Assembly: GCF_022458865.1 (NCBI RefSeq)
Contig: NZ_JAJNMU010000036.1
Span: 1-64,000, forward strand
From: Paenibacillus periandrae
GTDB lineage: Bacteria; Bacillota; Bacilli; Paenibacillales; NBRC-103111
Direction: 5' to 3'
DNA length: 64,000 bases
Notes under the pieces: generated by a model
What the model saw: only the letters and a program-made list of their open reading frames with translations
Database searches by the model: none
What the model was told of the DNA's origin: nothing
Position numbers and translations under genes: made by a program
In this document: piece by piece, positions 8,908 through 18,249 of the stretch
Layout of the letters: each line of letters opens with the position of its first letter
Numbering within the stretch: the first letter of the stretch is position 1

Positions 8908-9219
8908 AACAGCGTACTATGTCAAATTAATTTTTCAGACATTTGGGTAACTCAAACACACCTAACCACCCCTATTTTTAAAAAAGTTAGCAACTGACAT
9001 GGAAGCGATGTGCAGAACCGGACTTTCTCAAACTTGAAAGGATATAGCCTGGTTTTTCAATCCTGCGATGCCATCTGGCTGAGTGCAGACTTTACGCTAA
9101 CGTACAATTCGCATTTACAGGACGAGGAGGATAACGCTAATTTACGAGGTCCAGGGGCCTCTAGAATTTATCCGATCTGCCCTCAGTCCCAGAAAGAACG
9201 GCTCTGCATCATCTTAATT
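8908..9219. other. Non-coding gap, probably containing the transposase-distal IS110 end
   Basis: No gene seen. The stretch leads into the 3' end of the minus-strand IS110-type transposase, so one element boundary should fall here; without a reference copy I cannot place it. Confidence 0.35.
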
Positions 9220-10601
9220 TTAAGCAGCAGTACGCTGCAGATGGGTCACGAAGCAGTTGTATTTCAATTTCTTGTTCAGCTCATCTTGAAGTGTATAGTC
9301 CTTGATCTGAGAATGAAAGGGTACTTTGTCTCGAAGCAGAGCGAATGCAATCTTAAGCATTTTGTTACCCATGGCAATGAAGATGGCACGCTCATGCTTA
9401 CCACGACCTTTTAAACGTTCATAGAAAGGTTTTAAATCCTGATTATGCAAACAAAGATTTCGTCCTGTCAGGAATACGACATACCGGAGGTGATCATTTC
9501 CTTGTTTAGAAATGTGGCCATAGGAGCCTTTATGGCCGCCTGTTTGCTTGATCATCGGGTTCGTACCTGCTTTCTTAATCAATTGGCCCGCATGAGTGAA
9601 ATGATCGATGTTGCCGATCTCCGCATAAAGTTCAGCTGAGGTCGAGACCCCAAGGCCGGGAACGGATAAAAGTAGTCTGCCATCCGTTTGGAGCAACAAG
9701 CTTTCAATTTCTTGGTCCAAAGCTTCGATCTTGGAATTAAAAGCTTTTAAGTCACGCAGCTTCATGTTCAGCAGCATAAATTCCGGGCGTAATTCGTCCT
9801 TATGACGTGCTAAGGATTGCCCAGCCACATGCAGTAATTTTTGGATAGCGCTCTGACGGAGCTTCAAGTTATGTCGAACCGAGAGCTCCCGAAGTCCCTT
9901 TTCACCCAATTGCAGGATCATCGAAGGGTGGGGATAGTGCTCCATCATGAACGAGGAGGCTTTTCCCCAAAAGTCACTGAATACTTTGATTTTACGCGCC
10001 TTGCCTTGGCTGTGGTCTGCATAACCTTGAAATTCACGCCAAAGAATATCCATTAAGTTACGGATCTCCATACGTAGAGTAGAACGTTTGCGGATCTCGG
10101 AACGCCGGGCTCGTGTGAGAACCAGCAGATGCCGATGGTGGCCTTCGAGAAGCTGGGTCTGGGTGGCTTTGTTGCTTTTAATGGCATGGGCAATGGCGAC
10201 TAAGTCCAAGTCATCCGTCTTGCACCAATTTAGCGCACTGGCTCGCTCTTCGAAGGTAGAGTAAGGGTTGAATATCTGTACGTGGAAGCCATATCTGGAC
10301 ATCTCCCTCACAATGTCTTCATAGTAATGTCCAGTGGCCTCAATGCCAAGGAATAAGCGTTCCGCCTGAACTGCAGCACAGGCTTGATCAATTTTTTTCG
10401 CAACTGTTGCATACCGGATGTACTCACTGAGAAGAAAAAAGGTCTCTCAATAACGTCGCCGAAATAATTGCATATGAGAGCTTTCTGGTGGAGCTTGGCA
10501 GCATCAATGGCTACAATGAGCACCTGTTCCAGGTTGACTCCGCGAAGCTGTTGACTAAACTTGATTCCCTTGATACCTTGAATATGTGAGGATTTCCCCA
10601 T
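9220..10601 (-). pseudogene. IS110-family transposase, split by a one-base shift
   Basis: Two overlapping minus-strand frames make one IS110-type (DEDD plus transposase_20) protein. The N-terminal part starts at 10601 and includes VAIDAAKLHQKALIC with a catalytic Asp. The continuation reads KKIDQACAAVQAERLFLG then IEATGHYY (second acidic residue) and runs to 9220, with the C-terminal LLSVPGLG and AGTNPMIKQTGG region. The frames meet at a run of seven A on the coding strand (near 10391-10397). The run can be read as A_AAA_AAA, a canonical -1 slippery heptamer, so either a single lost A killed the gene or a -1 frameshift restores it. The element sits directly downstream of the pra operon. Confidence 0.85.
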
Positions 10602-10787
10602 GTGACTTCAACCTCCTGTGGTGGGTAGGTACAGATTGAAGCTTCCTTGTCAGGTGCTTCTTTTCTTCGATAGTCGCTGGGTGAGTTCCTCTTTTTTTAA
10701 CTATATTACACGCCAGAATTTATATGTTTTTGGGTTTGGGGTAGCCGGAGGCTGCCCCCTTATTTAAATTTTTGGTAACATAGAAAT
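10602..10787. other. Non-coding junction of IS110-type and IS91-type elements
   Basis: About 185 bp separate the start of the IS110 transposase (minus) from the IS91 transposase (plus). In IS110 elements of the IS621 type, the non-coding end upstream of the transposase encodes the bridge RNA, so roughly 10602-10735 is where such an RNA would lie. A hairpin GGGGTAGCC / GGCTGCCCC (738-746 and 750-758 of 10 kb, one mismatch) just before the IS91 gene may belong to the IS91 end. Boundaries are not determined. Confidence 0.35.
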
Positions 10788-11995
10788 ATGGAGACGAACC
10801 TACTCAAGCAAATATTTTTCGATAAGCAGGGACATTGGGATGCTTTTGTAGAGAAGTACAAGGCTCAGCTTAGACCCAATGTCATCAAAGAGGTCCACAA
10901 ATTCCGTGGCTGTGGGGATCCCAGAAACGGATTTAAAATCCTGGTATGTGAGGGATGCCATGACATCCGTAGAATACCATACCGTTGTAAGGGTCGTTTC
11001 TGCACGACGTGCTCGTGTGGAGAAACCGAAGAGTGGAGCCGTTTGTTGGTGGAGGATGTCTTTGCAGTGAATCATCGACATGTGGTATTTACAATCGATG
11101 AAGGGCTGTGGGAAGTCTTTTTGCTGCATCGAAAAATGTTAAAGGGATTCATGGATGAGGCGGTTCGAATCATCAAAGAACATTTCGAAAAGAAACATAA
11201 AATAACACCTGGAATCATAGCGGGATTGCATACGTTCGGTTCGCGGCTGAACTTTAATCCGCATGTACATATGCTGGTGACGATGGGTGGAATGAAGGCA
11301 AATGGGGAATGGAAAACGTACGACTACATCCCCTTTGAGATGCTGAGGAAGCAATGGCAAACGGTGGTATTGAAGCTCATACGGGTAAGCTTGAATGAGG
11401 AAGAGAAGAAACAAGTGCAACCGAGATTACAGAAGGCCTATTCCGCGAATGGAGAAGGTTTCTACGTGCATGCACCGAAGCAACGAGGGAATGTGAAGCA
11501 GCAGCTGGGATACATCGGGAGATACATGAAACGACCGGCGCTTGCGCTGAGGAGGATCAAGGCGTATGACGGGGAATACATGGTATTTAGCTACCACGAT
11601 AAAACGAGTGGGGAAGAGAAAACAGAGAAGGTAACGGTAGAAGAGTCTATTGCTCTTGCTATACGCCATATTCCGGATGAAAATTTAAAACGATTCGGTA
11701 TTACGGTGTCTATTCACGTAGGCTCAAAAATCTGTGCAAAAAAATGGTAACAGCATGGCAGAAGGAAGCGCGGAAATGGATTGTAAAAGCCCAGAGAAAA
11801 CTCAAACGAAGAAGCTGGAGGGAGAAAAAGCAGCAAGCCACAGGACGGGATCCGATGACTTGTCTGAAGTGTGAATGCCAGTATGAGTATAGGGGAGAAG
11901 TCTGCCTCAAAGAAGGAAAACTAACGATACAGTACGCAGCGTGTCCCAAGACGCAAGGCTGTTTAGAAAGGATGATTCGAGATCTCACAGGCTAG
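10788..11995 (+). pseudogene. IS91-family (HUH, Y2) transposase, frameshifted
   Basis: The N-terminal zinc-finger region (CEGCHDIRRIPYRCKGRFC), the HUH metal-binding motif HVHMLV within FNPHVHMLVT, and the tyrosine region LGYIGRYMKRP identify an IS91-type rolling-circle transposase. The frame breaks near 11692: one missing base turns the expected KRIRYYGVYSRR into KRFGITV. The correct C-terminal frame continues from there (RYYGVYSRRLKNLCKKM) to the TAG at 11993-11995 and ends with a second zinc-finger-like cluster (CLKCECQYEY). The element inserted between the IS110-type gene and the region that follows. Confidence 0.85.
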
Positions 11996-12065
11996 TAAGA
12001 AAACCAAAAACAAAAAGAAGAAACGGCAGGTACCGGTAAGCAACTACCTGTTATCCAAACAAAGC

Positions 12066-12284
12066 GTGACTTATATCTGCTTAACTTGTTCGGAAACCGA
12101 AACCATTCCACTCCAGGTCGTACGTAATTTTGACATGATGGACGCGGGAGATCCCACAGTACCCCCACAATTCACCTGCGAAAGCTGTGGAGGGGGTATG
12201 TACCCTGAGTACTATAAAGGAGTTCACGGTTATGAATACCGGACCCAAGATCTACTTGGAATTAAAGAAGTGGAAGGCGACTAA
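12066..12284 (+). CDS. Small zinc-ribbon protein downstream of the IS91 transposase
   Basis: A 72-residue ORF with two CxxC pairs (ICLTCSE and CESCGGGMYP) spaced like a rubredoxin-type zinc ribbon, and an acidic C-terminus (LLGIKEVEGD). The GTG at 12066 is only a possible start; the frame is open upstream through a lysine-rich stretch (KKTKNKKKKRQ) beginning right after the transposase stop, so it may be longer. It is likely a passenger or accessory gene of the IS91-type element. Function unknown. Confidence 0.5.
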   Translation: MTYICLTCSETETIPLQVVRNFDMMDAGDPTVPPQFTCESCGGGMYPEYYKGVHGYEYRTQDLLGIKEVEGD

Positions 12285-12399
12285 ACAAGAATGAAGGAGG
12301 AGATGGGTGTGAGGTGGAAGAGCGTTAGTGTCCGCCTTTGAAGTTCGTGTAGTTCCCGATTCCAATGTTCAATAGAACACGAACTTCAACAGCGGCTGC

Positions 12400-12600
12400 A
12401 ACAATTGCATTGGTTTGCTGACACCGCCTGTCGGAACCGTGCTTAATGTCGCAGCAGGAGTCGGAAAAAACGGAATGGACGACATCATGAAGGGGGCATG
12501 CCATTTTTGATAGCAGAAGTGCTGGTTCTCTTCTTGCTCACGGTATTTCTTCAGATTGTAATGGTTCCATGGGGGGTTGCATTAGAATCTGTTCTAGTAA
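12400..12600 (+). pseudogene. Scrap of a TRAP-type transporter large permease (DctM C-terminus)
   Basis: The translation NCIGLLTPPVGTVLNVAAGVGKNGMDD followed, after a one-base shift near 12500, by MPFLIAEVLVLFLLTVF matches the highly conserved last segments of DctM-type permeases (GLLTPPVG then the final membrane helix). Only about 65 codons survive, with no dctP or dctQ nearby. It is a relic of an uptake system, perhaps for aromatic or dicarboxylic acids. Confidence 0.6.
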
Positions 12601-12957
12601 AGCCTTTATAATAAAGCCTCGACTTTCGTTGGTACGGTAGAATGGTGAATTTTGAATGAAAAGACCTAAGAAAAGACCTAAGAAAAGACTGAGCTAAACA
12701 TTCCTGTAAAGCCAAGAAATCGCCTTTGCCAAAAAATGTGTATGATGAATGAAGATTAAGGTATGCGCCAGGCATTTCGGCAGTGAGGATGACCACGGCC
12801 TAAACGGTTCTAGCGCCTTCGGAGCATGAATATTTGGCAGTTACGGTAATTGCTCGAACAGGTACCAGGTATAGGAACGGACAATTATCGGAAGCGACAA
12901 AAAGCAATAATACCGACACGGCCGGAAAAAGGAAAAGTTCCAACCGGTTGGGTTTCT
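12601..12957. other. Non-coding gap with a short tandem repeat
   Basis: No gene seen. A 12-bp unit AAAAGACCTAAG is repeated about 2.7 times (12659-12690). The rest lies 3' of the minus-strand LysR gene. Confidence 0.45.
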
Positions 12958-13863
12958 TTATTTCGGGGACAGGTGCTTCATACCCATAAATGATTCGCAT
13001 ACAAACATAATCCAAGCTCTGGCTGCATGAGAGTGGTAGTGGTTTTTGTTCCGAATGATGGCCAGGTCCCAGTGAACCTTAGGTTCGGTCATGCGAACCG
13101 CCGTAATTTGAGTGGGGTCGTTCTTCATGCATATTGTTTCGGGAAGCATTGAAATCCCGAGCCCCGCCGCGACCATCTCGCCGATAAAGTCCCATTGCGT
13201 GCTCTCATAAACTATTTTCGGCTCATAGCCGGAGCGGATACAAGCCTCACGTACTCGGTCATGAAGTGCAAAACCTTTGCGGAAAAGTATAAACCGTTCA
13301 TCTCGCAGAGCATGCAAGGAAACATCCGTTTGTTGGGTAAGTCGATGAGCAGGAGGAACAATAAGCATCAATTCGCGGTTAACGAGTGGAACGACCTCGA
13401 ACTTTTCCTCGTCAACCGGCAATACGACAACCCCTAAATCCAATTCTCCATCCAATAGATGCTGCTCAATCAGCTTACCTCCCTCTTCAACCAACTCAAT
13501 CTCGATTTGAGGATAGAACTCGTGAAACTGGGCGATAATTTTCGGGAAAAAGCTTGCTCCGATTACAGGCGGCAGCCCCAAAGAGAATTTGCCCTTCCGC
13601 ATCTGAATAACATCGGTGAGCGCGGTCTTAAGGTTGTCGAATGTCTTGAGAATAAGATGGCCTTGTTCCTTCAGAACTTGGCCGGTATCCGTAAGCTGGA
13701 TTCGGCGCGTAGAGCGGTCGAACAGGGGCACGCCTAATTCTTCCTCGAGGTTTTTGATCACTTTGCTGAGTGTTGGCTGCGATAAATGCAGATGCTGACT
13801 CGCTTTCGAAAAGCTGGAATGCCGGGCAATCTCCATGAAATAATTCAATTGTCGCAGGTCCAT
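12958..13863 (-). CDS. LysR-type transcriptional regulator
   Basis: A 301-residue LTTR. The winged helix-turn-helix occupies about residues 1-60 (MDLRQLNYFMEIARHSSFSK, SQPTLSKVIKNLEEELG), followed by the periplasmic-binding-like effector domain (about 90-295). It is divergent from the thiolase gene with a 144-bp AT-rich gap, the classic arrangement for an LTTR controlling its neighbour. Repeated ATAATTC(TA)T half-sites in the gap could be LysR boxes. The inducer is unknown; an acyl-CoA or keto-acid intermediate of the neighbouring operon is likely. Confidence 0.85.
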   Translation of the reverse strand: MDLRQLNYFMEIARHSSFSKASQHLHLSQPTLSKVIKNLEEELGVPLFDRSTRRIQLTDTGQVLKEQGHLILKTFDNLKTALTDVIQMRKGKFSLGLPPVIGASFFPKIIAQFHEFYPQIEIELVEEGGKLIEQHLLDGELDLGVVVLPVDEEKFEVVPLVNRELMLIVPPAHRLTQQTDVSLHALRDERFILFRKGFALHDRVREACIRSGYEPKIVYESTQWDFIGEMVAAGLGISMLPETICMKNDPTQITAVRMTEPKVHWDLAIIRNKNHYHSHAARAWIMFVCESFMGMKHLSPK

Positions 13864-13957
13864 GGGGCCTCCTATCTATAGCTATAATTCATAAATAGTA
13901 TTACTTATAAGTATTTTACCTATAATTCTATGTATTGTAAAATAATTCTATGAATTT

Positions 13958-13971
13958 CGAAATCGCTTACA
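13958..13971 (-). promoter_or_regulatory. Candidate cre (CcpA) site
   Basis: On the minus strand the 14-mer TGTAAGCGATTTCG matches the cre consensus TGWAANCGNTNWCA at all but the last position. It lies 37 bp before the thiolase start, in the lysR-thiolase gap, so it could bring this operon under carbon catabolite repression. A single match of this quality can occur by chance. Confidence 0.4.
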
Positions 13972-14007
13972 CCAATATGCGATTATATAGCGAGGAGCTG
14001 TTTACGA

Positions 14008-15189
14008 ATGAACGATGTTGTGATTATAAGCGCGGTTCGCACACCAATCGGTAGCTTTAACGGGGCGCTCAAAGACGTATCCGCCGTACAGTTGGGAGCT
14101 GCGGCGATTAGAGCCGCTATGGATCAAGCAGGAATCGATGCGGCGAAGGTCGATGAGGTGATTATGGGCAATGTGCTGCAAGCCGGTTTGGGACAAAATC
14201 CGGCACGCCAGGCGGCGCTTGCAGCCAGTATCCCCGTAGAGATTCCGGCGATGACTATCAACAAGGTATGCGGGTCGGGTCTAAAGGCAGTGCACCTAGC
14301 CTGGCAGTCCATTCGGAGTGGTGAAAGTGAAATTGTCGTTGCCGGCGGGATGGAGAATATGAGTCAGGCCCCCCATTTGTTAATGGGCGGACGCTCGGGC
14401 TTTAAGATGGGCGACCAAACCCTGGTAGACAGCATGATCCGCGATGGTCTGTGGTGTGCGTTTAATGACTACCATATGGGAATTACGGCGGAAAATTTGT
14501 GCGCAGAGTATTCCTTAACAAGGGGGCAGCTTGATGAGTTCTCTTTACGCAGCCAGCAGAAAGCGATCAACGCTATCGCGGAGGGCAAGTTCAAGGATGA
14601 AATTGTTCCGGTCAAGGTGGCTGGGCGAAATGGTCAGTATGTTATCGTGGTATCGGATGAAGGGCCAAGGCCAGACACAAGTCTGGAAGCTTTGGCTAAG
14701 TTGCGGCCCGCTTTTAAAAAAGACGGCATGGTGACGGCAGGCAACTCCTCGGGCATCAACGATGGTGCTGCGGCGTTAGTCATCATGAGTGCCAGTAAGG
14801 CGAAATCGCTCGGGCTTGAGTCGCTTGCCGTCATTAGGTCCAACGCCATATATGGCGTCGATCCTGCTACAATGGGAATCGGTCCCATACCGGCCGTTCA
14901 GCAAGCACTTAAGAAGGCGGGCCTCACGATTAAGGACATTCAGCTCATCGAATCAAACGAGGCATTTGCCGCACAATCGCTGGCCGTTGCCAGTCATTTC
15001 GATTTTAATCCGGAATTTCTTAATGTGAACGGAGGGGCCATCGCGCTAGGTCATCCAATCGGGGCAAGCGGCGCAAGAGTGCTTGTGACGCTTATTCATG
15101 AAATGAAGCGCAGGGATGCGCGTTACGGACTTTCCGCTCTTTGTATCGGTGGGGGACAGGGCATTGCGACCGTAGTAGAAAGAACGTAA
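14008..15189 (+). CDS. Acetyl-CoA C-acetyltransferase (thiolase)
   Basis: A 393-residue thiolase. Cys88 (NKVCGSGLKAV) is the acyl-carrying nucleophile, His349 (GHPIGASGAR) and Cys379 (CIGGGQG) complete the active site. It heads a three-gene operon with CoA-transferase subunits, preceded by GAGGAGCTG. With those partners it fits acetoacetyl-CoA thiolysis to two acetyl-CoA; a 3-oxoadipyl-CoA thiolase role (PcaF) cannot be excluded by sequence, but no ortho-cleavage genes are in view. Confidence 0.88.
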   Translation: MNDVVIISAVRTPIGSFNGALKDVSAVQLGAAAIRAAMDQAGIDAAKVDEVIMGNVLQAGLGQNPARQAALAASIPVEIPAMTINKVCGSGLKAVHLAWQSIRSGESEIVVAGGMENMSQAPHLLMGGRSGFKMGDQTLVDSMIRDGLWCAFNDYHMGITAENLCAEYSLTRGQLDEFSLRSQQKAINAIAEGKFKDEIVPVKVAGRNGQYVIVVSDEGPRPDTSLEALAKLRPAFKKDGMVTAGNSSGINDGAAALVIMSASKAKSLGLESLAVIRSNAIYGVDPATMGIGPIPAVQQALKKAGLTIKDIQLIESNEAFAAQSLAVASHFDFNPEFLNVNGGAIALGHPIGASGARVLVTLIHEMKRRDARYGLSALCIGGGQGIATVVERT

Positions 15190-15222
15190 ATTTTGATTTC
15201 CATGTAGAAAGGAGCTGTGGGG

Positions 15223-15912
15223 ATGAAAACAATTTTGAACTCATTTGCGGAAGCGGTTGAAGATATTCAAGACGGCGCAACGATTATGGTAGGCGGTTTC
15301 GGGCTTGTTGGCATTCCGGAAAATCTGATTCTGGCTTTGACGATGAAAGGAGTTAAAGATCTCACCGTTATCTCGAATAACTGCGGGGTGGACGATTGGG
15401 GGCTTGGCTTGCTGCTGAAAAACAAGCAGATTAAAAAGATGATCGCCTCATATGTCGGAGAAAACAAAGAGTTCGAGCGGCAAGTATTGTCGGGTGAGCT
15501 TCAGGTAGAGCTACTGCCTCAGGGAACGCTGGCTGAGAAAATCCGTGCAGGCGGAGCGGGCATTCCGGCATTTTATACTCCCGCGGGGGTAGGTACCCCT
15601 ATCGCCGAAGGCAGGGAAATTCGCCGGTTCAACGGCAAGCCTTATTTGCTGGAAGAAGCGTTGACCGCGGATTTCAGTCTCGTTCGTGCTTACCGTGCCG
15701 ATTCGTTAGGCAATCTGGTATACAACAAAACGGCGCGAAACTTCAATCCCATCATGGCTGCCGCAGGCAAAATTACGATTGTGGAAGTGGAAGAACTCGT
15801 AGCGAATGGGGAATTGGATCCAGAAGTGATTCAAACTCCCGGAGTATACGTGCAAAAGCTGATTATCAGCGCTCAGCAGAAGCGTATCGAAAGATTAACC
15901 GTTCATGATTGA
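15223..15912 (+). CDS. scoA: 3-Oxoacid CoA-transferase subunit A
   Basis: A 229-residue class I CoA-transferase alpha subunit with the glycine-rich signature GATIMVGGFGLVGIPE near the N-terminus. With subunit B it would move CoA from succinyl-CoA to acetoacetate (or another 3-oxoacid). The ATG at 15223 is chosen over the GTG six bases earlier because AAAGGAG lies nine bases before it. Confidence 0.87.
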   Translation: MKTILNSFAEAVEDIQDGATIMVGGFGLVGIPENLILALTMKGVKDLTVISNNCGVDDWGLGLLLKNKQIKKMIASYVGENKEFERQVLSGELQVELLPQGTLAEKIRAGGAGIPAFYTPAGVGTPIAEGREIRRFNGKPYLLEEALTADFSLVRAYRADSLGNLVYNKTARNFNPIMAAAGKITIVEVEELVANGELDPEVIQTPGVYVQKLIISAQQKRIERLTVHD

Positions 15913-15945
15913 GTTGTGAAGATAAAGAAAAGGAGGTAACAAGCG

Positions 15946-16614
15946 ATGAGTGAACAAAAGTTGTCAGTACGGGAGCGCATTGCCAAAAGGTCGGAGAAAG
16001 AAATTCAAACCGGTTTTTACGTAAATTTAGGTATCGGCATTCCTACGCTGGTTGCTAATTACATCTCGCACGACAAGCAGGTGGTACTGCAGTCGGAGAA
16101 TGGCTTGCTTGGGATAGGTCCTTATCCGAGAAGCGATCAAGTGGATCCCGATTTGATCAATGCAGGCAAAGAGACGGTAACTTCCGTAACCGGTGCTTCT
16201 TTCTTTAATAGTGCAGAGTCTTTCGCGATGATCCGCGGAGGGCACATCGACGTTGCCATACTTGGCGGAATGGAAGTATCGGAAGCAGGCGATCTAGCCA
16301 ACTGGATGATTCCGGGGAAAATGGTCAAAGGCATGGGGGGAGCTATGGATTTGGTGCATGGCGCGAGACGGGTTATTGTCATTATGGACCATGTCAACAA
16401 ACACGGACAGCCCAAAATTTTGAATCAATGCAGCCTTCCTTTAACGGGAAAAGGCGTGGTCCACCGGATCATTACCGACCGGGCGGTCATCGATGTCACG
16501 CCGGACGGGCTGCGCCTTCTGGAGGTAGCAAACGGCTACTCTTCGGAAGATATCCAAGCGGTGACGGAACCGAAGCTGATTGTTGATGACAGCGTCGTTT
16601 TGAACAGTTATTAA
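15946..16614 (+). CDS. scoB: 3-Oxoacid CoA-transferase subunit B
   Basis: A 222-residue class I CoA-transferase beta subunit. Glu51 in QSENGLLGIGP is the catalytic glutamate that forms the CoA thioester. AAAAGGAGGTAAC precedes the start, 33 bp after scoA. The thiolase-ScoA-ScoB set would activate and split acetoacetate; that fits a region where ring cleavage products such as fumarylacetoacetate-type compounds could release acetoacetate (inference). Confidence 0.88.
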   Translation: MSEQKLSVRERIAKRSEKEIQTGFYVNLGIGIPTLVANYISHDKQVVLQSENGLLGIGPYPRSDQVDPDLINAGKETVTSVTGASFFNSAESFAMIRGGHIDVAILGGMEVSEAGDLANWMIPGKMVKGMGGAMDLVHGARRVIVIMDHVNKHGQPKILNQCSLPLTGKGVVHRIITDRAVIDVTPDGLRLLEVANGYSSEDIQAVTEPKLIVDDSVVLNSY

Positions 16615-16874
16615 AAGGAAGCAAATATCGATAAACGTGAACGGAGGTACACGTACAACCAGAGGCTGCCGGTGCAGCCTTAAATTATGTAAGTAAAATT
16701 AAGTCGCATATTCGATAATAGTAAGTCGGTTTTAGAGTAGCGGATATATGCATCTCAAAGCTAAAATGGAAAGGTTGAGACCAGCATAGGTGGCAGGAGT
16801 AATTCGAAATGCTTATGATGTGCTTCTCATTAAGGAGGGCTCATTCATTAATAAATAAAAGTGAGGTATGGACA
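16615..16874. other. Non-coding gap after scoB
   Basis: No gene seen. A small hairpin AGGCTGC-CGGT-GCAGCCT (16663-16680) lacks a T tract, so it is at best a weak terminator. Confidence 0.4.
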
Positions 16875-17129
16875 ATGGGGAAATTAAAACTTGGTATTAT
16901 CGGTTGCGGTGGAATTGCAAATCAAAAGCATTTTCCGGCATTATCTAAATTTAAAGAACTGTGTGAACTGGTTGCATTTTGCGATGTTGTTGTCGAGCGT
17001 GCGGAAAAATCCGCGAAACAATACGGTACGGAGGATGCCAAGGTTTACTCTGATTATCACGAGCTGTTGAAGGATACATCGATCGATATCGTGCATGTTC
17101 TTACGCCCAACGTAAATACAAGTAGTTGA
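16875..17129 (+). pseudogene. 5' fragment of a Gfo/Idh/MocA oxidoreductase
   Basis: Residues 1-80 (MGKLKLGIIGCGGIANQKHF to VHVLTPNV) closely match the start of the complete oxidoreductase at 24970, including the NAD(P)-binding GIIGCGGIA. After TPNV at 17114 the homology ends abruptly and the frame stops at 17127-17129. Even the upstream GTGAGGTATG is shared with the 24970 gene. It is a truncated paralogue joined to unrelated sequence. Confidence 0.85.
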
Positions 17130-17130
17130 T

Positions 17131-17361
17131 AATCCCACCGCCGGAATTGATAAAGCGATAGTTGTTGTTGGCAGTGATAAGAGGGGAACCTTTTATGGAA
17201 TTTATCATATTTCTGAACTGATAGGTGTAAGTCCCTGGGTTTACTGGGGAGATGTGGTGCCTGCAAAGCAGACCAATTTGGTTTTAACCAAAGATCAGCT
17301 CGAAATGATTTCAAAGGAGCCATCGGTGAAGTACGAGGCCACTGAAAAAGTCCATCTTTAA
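17131..17361 (+). pseudogene. Internal fragment of a GH115-type alpha-glucuronidase
   Basis: A 76-codon open stretch with AIVVVGSDKRGTFYGIYHI and SELIGVSPWVYWGDVVPAKQ matches the N-terminal part of GH115 enzymes, where GTIYGIYxLSExIGVSPWYWWADV is characteristic. Homology ends at KEPSVKY, followed by a few unrelated codons and a stop. Most of the roughly 900-residue enzyme is missing. It suggests a lost xylan-side-chain function and a recombination event at 17115-17131. Confidence 0.7.
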
Positions 17362-17362
17362 G

Positions 17363-17406
17363 AAAAGGTACAGTTCTTCAAGAAAGTTGAAGAGCCTGTA
17401 CCTTTT
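17363..17406 (+). terminator. Intrinsic terminator
   Basis: AAAAGGTACAG (17363-17373) pairs with CTGTACCTTTT (17396-17406), and the inner CTTCAA/TTGAAG extends the stem; a T-rich tail follows. It follows the GH115 fragment and was probably that gene's own or a nearby gene's terminator. Confidence 0.75.
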
Positions 17407-17449
17407 TTGCCGTATAATTGAGTCATCTTAAAAAAGCGTGGGTGAGAGC

Positions 17450-17560
17450 GGATGATTCGGCAACAACAAACCTTAATTCTAAGTCCTTATGCAGCACTTT
17501 AGCCACAACAGTCTCCTGATGAACATCAAGGCCAGCGCATTTTTCTAAAATAGCATCCAT
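17450..17560 (-). pseudogene. N-terminal fragment of an IS110-family transposase
   Basis: From the ATG at 17560 the minus strand reads MDAILEKCAGLDVHQETVV and AKVLHKDLELRFVVAES, the standard start of IS110-type transposases (GLDVHQET holds the first DEDD Asp). About 35 codons survive before the sequence diverges. It differs from the 9220-10601 element. Confidence 0.75.
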
Positions 17561-18249
17561 GGAGTGTCACTACCTTTTTTTGTGTTGTATGCAGATCATG
17601 CAACCTGGTTCAGGGAATTTTTATACTCGTGCTTAAGGCAACAATCGGCGATCCTCGAGGTTGCAATTGGCCAGATTAGACTTCGGGTTTGAACACCAAA
17701 AAACTTTCGACCTCTGATCTGCTTACTTCAATTAATTCAAAGGTAGGTTAAAATTGCAAGCCCCATTTTCATCCATGGTGGTGGCTGCGAGGCCATGTGG
17801 GATTAGACTGAACAATAAAGTATTAGACTCCCATGCCGCGAATACGGCACCATCAGATGATGAAATACTGTTATTTCAGGATAGACTGAGATAATTAAGT
17901 TGTAGACTGAATGCCCATGCCGGCTCGAGCAGCTGCCAGTTCACGTTCTTGGTGCTTCCGGTCTTTTTTAATTTTTCCATTTCTCGTATACAATCAAGGG
18001 TGAAGATTATGATTACTATGAAGCAAGATGTGTAACGACAGAATCCAAGGAGATGATTAGGCCCTAATTTGAACCGGGTTAGCTCGAGGCAGGCAAACAT
18101 AGCTTGGTTCTCCTGCGTGTATGGCGAATTCTACCTGATCTTGCACATAAGGCGGTACTGGCATTGGGCTTGCACCGCAATATGCGAGACTGTGGAGTAC
18201 TAAGTGATGTGCGGTGGAGATATACTACATCTACATATGATTCAATAAT
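17561..18249. other. Degraded intergenic stretch
   Basis: No intact gene. A short open stretch near 18080-18245 (LEAGKHSLVLLRVWRILPD) may be the relic end of a gene, but I cannot name a family. Confidence 0.35.

Noticed and set aside
11685..11705. Programmed frameshift in the IS91 transposase
   Set aside because: No slippery heptamer; a single lost base in KRIRYYG explains it, so it is called a pseudogene.
12659..12690. 12-bp tandem repeat AAAAGACCTAAG, considered as a CRISPR or iteron
   Set aside because: Under three units, no spacers, no replication or cas gene nearby.
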